A DNA stretch of 5,649 bases from Candidatus Aenigmatarchaeota archaeon (GTDB lineage: Archaea > Aenigmatarchaeota > Aenigmatarchaeia > Aenigmatarchaeales > Aenigmatarchaeaceae), in contig WVXN01000032.1 in the NCBI GenBank assembly GCA_011773475.1, positions 1 through 5,649 of the forward strand, read 5' to 3'. The position numbers and the translations under genes are program-made. Below, one piece after another: positions 1 to 4,512 of this stretch. Below the pieces are notes generated by a model that did no database searches, was not told the origin of the DNA, and was given only the letters and a program-made list of their open reading frames with translations. Within the stretch, counting starts at the first letter, position 1. Each line of letters opens with the position of its first letter.

Positions 1-6
1 ACATTA

Positions 7-930
7 ATGCCTGAAAAAATATTCGAAACTAATGAGCAAGTCCAAAGTGCAGTTTTAGATTACTATTTAAAATATTCTAGAGAACATCATCGTTTTCCAA
101 CAGTAAGGAATGCCAAAAAATTCTTAAAAATACCCATAAATAAAAACCTAAGTGACTATGATATAGAATTGGAAAGTTTAAAATTAGAAGTTCTTAAACA
201 GAGAATAGAAGAAATTTATAAACAAAACCTGGATCCATCAAAAGTTGAAATTGATGATGAAATTGGAGTAAATACTAGTAACTGGATAAAACGTTTAGGA
301 TATGACTCATTTTCTGATATGAGATCTCATTATACTGGAAGGGGAACTAGAAAAAAGGAGAAAGTTTTTAAGACAACTGAAGAAGCATATCAAGCATTTG
401 AGAATCATTTTTTAAAGAACTTAAGAGAAGAACAACGTTTACCTTCAATAAAATCTGCACAAAAAGCTCTGAAAACTGATAGAACAACATATTTAAAGCC
501 AGAAGATATAAAAAGAATAAAAATAAAGGTTCTCAGACATAGATTAGAAGAAATCTGTGAAGAAAAATTAGATTTAAAGAAAGATAAGATTGAAGCTAAA
601 CTTGGGATAAATTTAGATAATTGGCCAGAAATTCTAGGTCATCGTTCTTTTCATGATTATGAAAAAGCAAGAAGATTTATTAACTTAATGACGGGTGATA
701 GTTTTGAAGAGAAAAATAAGAAACTTATAACTTATACTAATTTGATACGACAGTTAGTCACATCAAAATCTGAAAAAATAACTGAAGAAGAGATGTGGGA
801 TCATATAAAAGAAAAGACTAGTAATTCTCCTTCTACCTCTGACATTACTAATGCAAAAAATTATTTATTAAACACGGAACAAATTAAAGGCAGTATACTG
901 AATGGGGGTTATTGGAAAGCAGAAAAATAA
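7..930 (+). CDS. Hypothetical protein with two tandem ~105-residue repeats
   Basis: I do not recognise this 307-residue protein. It is soluble, highly charged and Lys/Glu-rich, with no signal peptide or membrane segment. Residues 4-107 and 119-221 are two copies of one unit: both begin K[IV]FxTxE, continue LKxxRExxRxP[ST], then VLxxR[IL]EEI, LDxxK, G[VI]NxxNW, and end LGxxSFxD. By hand I count 34 identities over 84 ungapped aligned positions. The RxP[ST]xxxAxxxL stretch reads like a helix-turn-helix-type unit, vaguely like homing-endonuclease-associated repeats, so DNA binding is a guess and not a call. Residues 225-307 are a separate tail that may be a winged-helix-like fold (ITEEEMWDHI ... 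GGYW). The frame stays open to base 1, so the ATG at 7 is only the first visible start and the real one may lie upstream. The gene is convergent with the topoisomerase gene, and its stop lies 7 bases from that gene's stop. Confidence 0.8.
   Translation: MPEKIFETNEQVQSAVLDYYLKYSREHHRFPTVRNAKKFLKIPINKNLSDYDIELESLKLEVLKQRIEEIYKQNLDPSKVEIDDEIGVNTSNWIKRLGYDSFSDMRSHYTGRGTRKKEKVFKTTEEAYQAFENHFLKNLREEQRLPSIKSAQKALKTDRTTYLKPEDIKRIKIKVLRHRLEEICEEKLDLKKDKIEAKLGINLDNWPEILGHRSFHDYEKARRFINLMTGDSFEEKNKKLITYTNLIRQLVTSKSEKITEEEMWDHIKEKTSNSPSTSDITNAKNYLLNTEQIKGSILNGGYWKAEK
16..327 (+). repeat. Repeat unit 1 of duplicated domain (protein level)
   Basis: This encodes residues 4-107 of the left-hand hypothetical protein, the first copy of the duplicated unit. 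Landmarks are KIFETNE, REHHRFPT, VLKQRIEEI, GVNTSNW and LGYDSFSD. The likeness to copy 2 is at the protein level; the DNA has diverged, so this is an old duplication. Confidence 0.75.
361..669 (+). repeat. Repeat unit 2 of duplicated domain (protein level)
   Basis: This encodes residues 119-221, the second copy. Landmarks are KVFKTTE, REEQRLPS, VLRHRLEEI, GINLDNW and LGHRSFHD, in the same order as copy 1. The offset is 115 residues at the start and 113 from VLxxR onward, so one small indel falls in the middle. A short basic linker (GRGTRKKE) separates the copies. Confidence 0.75.
919..930 (-). terminator. Weak T-tract beyond the topoisomerase stop
   Basis: Read on the minus strand, the sequence after the topoisomerase TGA (938-940) is a T-containing stretch with a T5 run at 923-927, inside the last codons of the convergent gene. 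It is short, so termination here is only plausible. Confidence 0.3.
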
Positions 931-946
931 TATTTTTTCATTTTTT
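931..946 (+). terminator. T-tract terminator of the left-hand gene
   Basis: Two T6 runs (933-938 and 941-946) follow the TAA stop at 928-930 directly, and more T-rich sequence continues to about 968. Archaeal RNA polymerase terminates at U-tracts without needing a hairpin, so this is a likely terminator. Nearly all of the tract is also the template of the lysine-rich 3' end of the convergent topoisomerase gene. Confidence 0.5.
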
Positions 947-3157
947 CTTAGTTTTCTTTTTCTTCTTAGGGGTTTTCTTTTTACCGGGTTTACCCCAATC
1001 AGCCTTTGTCTCACATTTGGGATCTAAACACATATTGAAAGGTCTCTTGCCCTTTCTGGTAACTCTAATCATCGGTGTATTGCACTTATCACATATCTTA
1101 TTCAAAGCTTGGTAATCAGCATTATGAGGAAGAGGAAAGCCTGTTTGACAAGAAGGATTCCACTTCTTTTCCTTCCAACTACACTTACATTTTCCTTTTG
1201 GTTGTCCACAAATCGGACATTTACACTTGCAGGCTTTTCTTGTAAAACCACATTTTTTACATCTGGAATAACCAGTACATCCTACAAACTTCTTCTTTGA
1301 GAATGGACTGAAAAATACTTTCAGGTCTCCTCCACAATTTGGACAAGGACCTAAAGTGGCTTTAATCTCCTGTGTCTTAATAATTGCTTCGCCTAGTTCT
1401 TTTCCAATCTTATCTTCATTTTGTTTAAATTCTTCACAAATCTTTTCAATTGTCTTTTCTGCTTTTTTAAGAACTTTTTCTTTTTTAGATTTTCCTTGCA
1501 TTATTTTTTCTAAATCCTTTTCAAATCTTCTAGTTAGTTTCTCGTCAACAAAATCAGGAACGTACTCCTTCAAAGAATGGGCAACCTTTAATCCTAAATC
1601 CGTAACTCTGACGCTCTTATCTACCACATAATCTCTGTTGTACAGGGTTTGGAGGATAGCCGCTCTTGTAGCTCTTGTTCCCAATCCTCTTTTTTCCATT
1701 TCTCTTATAATTGAGGCTTGAGAATATCTTGGTGGAGGAGAGGTCTCTTTGCTTAACATCTCCAATTTCTTGACTTTTAACTTGTCTCCTTTTTTCAAAT
1801 CAGGAAGTATTATTTCTCCGAATTTGGCATAAGGTCCATAGTATTCCATCCAACCTTTTTCTATTGTTCTTCTTCCTGTGGTTGAGAACTTGTGACCATT
1901 AACTTTGATTAAAACTTTCATGCTTTCTCTTAATGCTTCTTTGGCAAAGTGCGTGAAGAATCTCCTACATATTAAATCATATATCCTTTGTCTTGGTCCT
2001 TTTAACTTTCCTTTTGGTGGCTGTACTGTTGGATGAATTGCCTCGTGAGCAGGATCGGTTCTCTTTCCTTCAACAGGTTTTAATTCTTTCAAAGAAAGTA
2101 AAGTCTCGCATAAATTTTTATATTTTTTGACCTTTGACAAAGCCTCTAATATTTTCCTGTAGTTGATTTGCGGTGGCAGTTTTTCAGAGGAGGTTCTAGG
2201 ATAACTGATGTATGCACTTGTATAAAGGTTTTGAGCGATGTTCAATGTTTGTTGAGGAGAATAACCAAACAGTTTGTAAGCTTCTGTCTGTAAAGAGGTT
2301 ATGTTAAATGGTGTTAAAGGTTTTTGTTTGTATATTCTCTTTTTAACGTCTTCAACAATAGCTGGCTTGTTTTTACATTTTTGAAAAATCTTTTTTGCCT
2401 CATCCTCTTTCCATATTTTTTCTTTCTCGTATAAAGCAACTACTTCATTTCCATTAATTAGGAGCATAAGTTGTAATTGCCAGTATGGTACGGGTTTGAA
2501 TTTCTTAATTTTCAATTCTCTTTCTGCTAACAAAGTTAAAGTTGGTCCTTGAACCCTTCCTGCAGACAGAATAGAGAATCTTTTTGCATTCTTCTTGATA
2601 GCTAGTGTTAATGCCCTTGTTGTGTTAACACCGTATAACCAATCAAGATAATGTCTGGTTTCCCCAGCTTTTATGTTTCCCCAATCCAAATGAGGCTTTA
2701 TTTCTTCATAGGATTTTATTAAGTCTGGTTTTGTCAATGTTGAGAAGAACATTCTTTTTGCATCGTCTTTTTTACAAATGAATCTTAAAACATTATACCC
2801 AATCAATGATCCTTCATTATCGTAATCACAAGCTATAATGTATTTGGAACCATCTTTTACTACATCAGTCACAGTTCTAAAGTATTTTTCTGAGAATGCA
2901 GATTTTTTTATAGCTTTAAATGAAGGCATCCAGTCTATTTCCTTAATAGAAACTGGATAATGCCAGCCTTTAGTCTTCTGTTTTAATGTAAATAAGTGGC
3001 CTACTGCTGTAACTATAATGTGTTTCTTATTATGTCTTTTGAATTCCCAGTATACTACATCATACTTGCTTTTCTTCTTTTTAAGGTTTTTTTCTGCCAA
3101 AGCCTTTGCTATATGCTCAGCAGCATCTGGCTTTTCTGCAATTATTATTACTGCCAT
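938..3157 (-). CDS. topA: DNA topoisomerase I, archaeal type IA
   Basis: This is a complete 739-residue type IA topoisomerase, which relaxes negative supercoils and passes strands through a transient 5'-phosphotyrosine single-strand break. The N-terminal Toprim domain (about 1-145) has the catalytic Glu in AEKP (E8) and the metal-binding DxDxE at 111-115 (DYDNE). Other family motifs follow in order: DWLYGVNTTRALT (172-184), SAGRVQGPTL (198-207), ISYPRTSS with the active tyrosine Y319, HEAIHPT (371-377, H375 conserved), and REMEKRGLGTRATRAAIL (485-502). No catalytic residue is missing. The C-terminal tail from C605 holds 15 cysteines in zinc-ribbon-like patterns and ends in a lysine-rich stretch (726-739). 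A Cys-rich segment (634-669) interrupts the first ribbon. The ATG at 3157 is chosen because MAVIIIAEKP is the usual N-terminus of the family and GTGAT lies 3 bases upstream. Length is normal for archaeal enzymes. Confidence 0.96.
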   Translation of the reverse strand: MAVIIIAEKPDAAEHIAKALAEKNLKKKKSKYDVVYWEFKRHNKKHIIVTAVGHLFTLKQKTKGWHYPVSIKEIDWMPSFKAIKKSAFSEKYFRTVTDVVKDGSKYIIACDYDNEGSLIGYNVLRFICKKDDAKRMFFSTLTKPDLIKSYEEIKPHLDWGNIKAGETRHYLDWLYGVNTTRALTLAIKKNAKRFSILSAGRVQGPTLTLLAERELKIKKFKPVPYWQLQLMLLINGNEVVALYEKEKIWKEDEAKKIFQKCKNKPAIVEDVKKRIYKQKPLTPFNITSLQTEAYKLFGYSPQQTLNIAQNLYTSAYISYPRTSSEKLPPQINYRKILEALSKVKKYKNLCETLLSLKELKPVEGKRTDPAHEAIHPTVQPPKGKLKGPRQRIYDLICRRFFTHFAKEALRESMKVLIKVNGHKFSTTGRRTIEKGWMEYYGPYAKFGEIILPDLKKGDKLKVKKLEMLSKETSPPPRYSQASIIREMEKRGLGTRATRAAILQTLYNRDYVVDKSVRVTDLGLKVAHSLKEYVPDFVDEKLTRRFEKDLEKIMQGKSKKEKVLKKAEKTIEKICEEFKQNEDKIGKELGEAIIKTQEIKATLGPCPNCGGDLKVFFSPFSKKKFVGCTGYSRCKKCGFTRKACKCKCPICGQPKGKCKCSWKEKKWNPSCQTGFPLPHNADYQALNKICDKCNTPMIRVTRKGKRPFNMCLDPKCETKADWGKPGKKKTPKKKKKTKKK
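1181..1261 (-). other. Tandem CxxCGx5CxC zinc micro-motifs in TopA tail
   Basis: This encodes residues 633-659 of the topoisomerase. CKKCGFTRKACKC (633-645) is followed after one lysine by CPICGQPKGKCKC (647-659). Both are 13 residues with identical Cys spacing, giving a 14-residue period. The arrangement sits between GCTGYSRC and the later CQTGFPLP, which in ordinary topoisomerase zinc ribbons are nearly adjacent (GCxxYPxCxxxxPLP). The motif resembles the CxxCGxPxxxCxC micro-motif at the N-terminus of archaeal aIF1/SUI1 proteins. Zinc binding is inferred. Confidence 0.7.
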
Positions 3158-3206
3158 TACATCACAAGGTTAATATATAATATAGGCTTATATTTAAAAA
3201 CCTTTC
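3158..3206 (-). promoter_or_regulatory. Promoter and ribosome-binding site of topA
   Basis: On the minus strand, GAAAGG (3201-3206, BRE-like) precedes TTTAAATA (3191-3198, TATA-like). The box ends 33 bases before the ATG, so transcription would start about 10 bases upstream of it. In that short leader GTGAT (3161-3165), complementary to the archaeal anti-Shine-Dalgarno, stands 3 bases from the ATG. The element matches the ones upstream of the two small genes. Confidence 0.5.
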
Positions 3207-3227
3207 ACATTCAAGAATAATTAATTA

Positions 3228-3515
3228 TTATTTAAGTTTCTCTTCTTCTCTTGCTTTTAATCTTGCTTTAATAATTTCATAATGAATAATAAAAGTTTCA
3301 TAACCCCAAATTCTATGTGTTGCAATTTGTTCATCTTCTGCTCTTATATGCATTTCTCCTAATATTATTTTCATTTCATGAAATGCATTTTCATCATCCT
3401 TTAAAAAAGCATCTGCAATCACATCAACAATATATTTTTCTTCTTCTGGGCTTTCAGTTTTTAAATAATTGGTTGCTGATCTTTCGAATTCAGCCGAAAA
3501 TACATCTAAAGACAT
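3228..3515 (-). CDS. Small hypothetical protein, 95 residues
   Basis: I do not recognise this protein. It is predicted soluble, mostly helical and charged, with an acidic middle (ESPEEEKYIVDVIADAFLKD), no cysteines, four spaced histidines (H46, H56, H67, H78), an RIWGYETF segment near 68-75, and a Lys/Glu-rich amphipathic C-terminal helix (about 72-95). It has no signal peptide or membrane segment. The ATG at 3515 is supported by a TATA-like box whose predicted transcription start falls at or next to it, which suggests a leaderless message; there is no Shine-Dalgarno motif. It lies 70 bases upstream of topA and 52 bases downstream of the 88-codon gene, all on one strand. It ends with tandem stops, TAATAA. 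The clean frame, promoter and sensible composition favour a real gene. Confidence 0.7.
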   Translation of the reverse strand: MSLDVFSAEFERSATNYLKTESPEEEKYIVDVIADAFLKDDENAFHEMKIILGEMHIRAEDEQIATHRIWGYETFIIHYEIIKARLKAREEEKLK

Positions 3516-3538
3516 AATAACATATTATAATCTAATCA

Positions 3539-3554
3539 ATTTAAAACCTTTTTT
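3539..3554 (-). promoter_or_regulatory. BRE/TATA promoter of the 95-codon gene
   Basis: On the minus strand, AAAAAAGG (3547-3554) is followed by TTTTAAAT (3539-3546). The box ends 23 bases before the ATG at 3515, which places the transcription start at about the first codon and implies a leaderless transcript. It shares AAAGGTTTT(T)AAAT with the topA promoter. Confidence 0.45.
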
Positions 3555-3567
3555 AGAATTTTAATTA

Positions 3568-3834
3568 TTAATTTTTTTGAGAAAAATTTATAGAAGCGGA
3601 AAGAGCATTTTTATAAATTGGGAATTCATGTGGAACTTTACCATTTCGTTCTTTTTCTTTTTCTACCATTTTTCTATACATTCCTCGGAGTTCTCTAACA
3701 TCCCCTCTGATGGAAGCACATAAAATTCGGGGATATATCATTGTAAATGCAGTTACTCCTTTATCAGAATCTCCTTTTTCATCGACAATTCTTAAATATT
3801 CTGTTAATAAATCAGCAAACAATTTCGCAGGCAT
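3568..3834 (-). CDS. Small hypothetical protein, 88 residues
   Basis: I do not recognise this protein. It reads as helical and soluble: an N-terminal amphipathic helix (AKLFADLLTEYLRIVDEK, 3-20), a polar loop (GDSDKG), a more hydrophobic helix (about 27-42, TMIYPRILCASI, single Cys C39), a basic helix (RELRGMYRKMVEKEKERN, 47-64), and a short tail with PHEFPIY. The ATG at 3834 is well supported: two copies of GTGAT lie just upstream (3838-3842 and 3844-3848), the nearer one 3 bases away, the same spacing as at topA. The gene is divergent from the membrane-protein gene at 3911 and precedes the 95-codon gene. Like that gene it ends with TAATAA. A distant relationship between the two small proteins (both helical, similar length, with a possible match around FLKDDENAFHEM and SIRGDVRELRGM) is only a suspicion. 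Confidence 0.72.
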   Translation of the reverse strand: MPAKLFADLLTEYLRIVDEKGDSDKGVTAFTMIYPRILCASIRGDVRELRGMYRKMVEKEKERNGKVPHEFPIYKNALSASINFSQKN

Positions 3835-3879
3835 TTTATCACTATCACAATATAATTTAGTTAATAATTTAAGCTTTTC
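3835..3879 (-). promoter_or_regulatory. Promoter and tandem GTGAT ribosome-binding site of the 88-codon gene
   Basis: On the minus strand, GAAAAG (3874-3879) precedes CTTAAATT (3866-3873), a BRE/TATA-like pair. The box lies about 30 bases before the ATG. GTGAT occurs twice in a row (3844-3848 and 3838-3842), the closer copy 3 bases before the start codon. The box overlaps the inverted-repeat cluster of the divergent spacer. Confidence 0.45.
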
Positions 3880-3897
3880 TTAATTTTTATTTAAGAA
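3877..3897. repeat. Perfect inverted repeat in the divergent promoter spacer
   Basis: TTCTTAA (3877-3883) and TTAAGAA (3891-3897) form a perfect 7-base inverted repeat with a 7-base T-rich gap. A further TTAAG at 3869-3873 pairs with CTTAA at 3879-3883. The three half-sites lie between the two divergent start codons and overlap both promoter elements, as expected for an operator. The region is very AT-rich, so chance is a serious alternative. Confidence 0.4.
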
Positions 3898-3910
3898 TCA
3901 AAATAATATT
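3879..3910 (+). promoter_or_regulatory. Putative leaderless promoter of the membrane-protein gene
   Basis: CTTAATTT (3879-3886), preceded by AAGCTTTT, is a weak TATA-like box ending 24 bases before the ATG at 3911. That would put the transcription start near the first codon. No Shine-Dalgarno-like motif is present, in keeping with a leaderless message. The surrounding AT-richness makes the exact box uncertain. Confidence 0.3.
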
Positions 3911-4510
3911 ATGAGAACAGCAATTATTTTCATCATAGATTTAATCGCCGCAATTACAGCTTTTGCTGTATTTAGTTATATTGAAGAAACTCTTCTAGGT
4001 TTTATGCTAGCAGGAATAATGATTACCTGGCCTAGTATATTTTGGCTTATATCACAAATATTTAAGAATCGTAATAAAACAGTAAAAGAGTCTAAAAGAA
4101 TAAAGCAAGATATTATTGATGGAAAAGAATTAGAAAAAGGGACTAAAAAAGAAGAGACAAGCAAAAAGGATAATAAAGAGGAGGAATTTGTTGTTCCTCC
4201 CAAGAAATATGCAAATATGGATAAGCTGGGAGAAGATCTAGAAAAATTAAAAAAAGCATCAGAAATGTTAGATGAAGAGAAAAAAGAAGGGATACTGTCT
4301 GAAGAAATTTATAATGAATTAAAAAATAAAAATAAGAAATCTATAGAAAAACTAGAAGAAGCGATAGCTAAATCTTCTGGAGAAATTAGGGAAAAAAAGG
4401 TTTATTGTCCAAAAGGTAAACACTACATTGCTGTTAGTGTATGTTTTCCGTCTAAAGTTAAAGGATATGTGATATGTCCTGAGCACAATGAAGAAATAAG
4501 ATCTGAGTAG
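3911..4510 (+). CDS. Membrane-anchored coiled-coil protein with Cys/His C-terminus
   Basis: I do not recognise this 199-residue protein as a whole. Two N-terminal transmembrane helices (about 3-23 and 28-50) are joined by a short loop (IEET). The segment after helix 2 is strongly basic (FKNRNKTVKESKRIK), which by the positive-inside rule puts both termini in the cytoplasm. Then come a charged, probably disordered linker (about 60-97) and a helical segment (about 104-155). Within it, EEKKEGILSEEIYNELKNK (122-140) resembles SHOCT-type short oligomerisation domains (GIxTxEEFExxK). The C-terminal module (164-193) has C166, H171, C178, C189 and H192 in CPKGKH ... VC ... CPEH, a possible zinc site. 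The ATG at 3911 gives a proper N-terminal membrane helix. The gene is convergent with SerRS, 2 bases away, and divergent from the 88-codon gene. A sensing or scaffolding role at the membrane is speculation. Confidence 0.82.
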   Translation: MRTAIIFIIDLIAAITAFAVFSYIEETLLGFMLAGIMITWPSIFWLISQIFKNRNKTVKESKRIKQDIIDGKELEKGTKKEETSKKDNKEEEFVVPPKKYANMDKLGEDLEKLKKASEMLDEEKKEGILSEEIYNELKNKNKKSIEKLEEAIAKSSGEIREKKVYCPKGKHYIAVSVCFPSKVKGYVICPEHNEEIRSE

Positions 4511-4512
4511 AT

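Noticed and set aside
7..930. Homing endonuclease or transposase identity for the left-hand repeat protein
   Set aside because: No LAGLIDADG, HNH or GIY-YIG motif and no DDE/DEDD pattern is visible; only a vague likeness to endonuclease-associated repeats.
1259..1290. Frameshift or degradation of the topA zinc ribbon as an explanation for the interrupted GCTGYSRC ... PLP motif
   Set aside because: The frame stays open, the inserted segment has two perfectly spaced Cys motifs, and the ribbon's second half and another CxxC ... C ... C set follow, so it looks like an in-frame, selected insertion.
912..1631. Open plus-strand frames with very hydrophobic, Phe/Leu/Ser-rich translations opposite topA (912-1115, 1109-1300, 1356-1631)
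   Set aside because: They are antisense reflections of lysine- and glutamate-rich topA codons, overlap each other's ends and lack promoters or known motifs; topA is certain on the other strand.
3976..4203. Minus-strand frame inside the membrane-protein gene, and plus-strand frames opposite the topA start and the 95-codon gene
   Set aside because: Their translations are low-complexity hydrophobic complements of charged coding sequence, with no start signals of their own; the opposite-strand genes have coherent domains or promoters.
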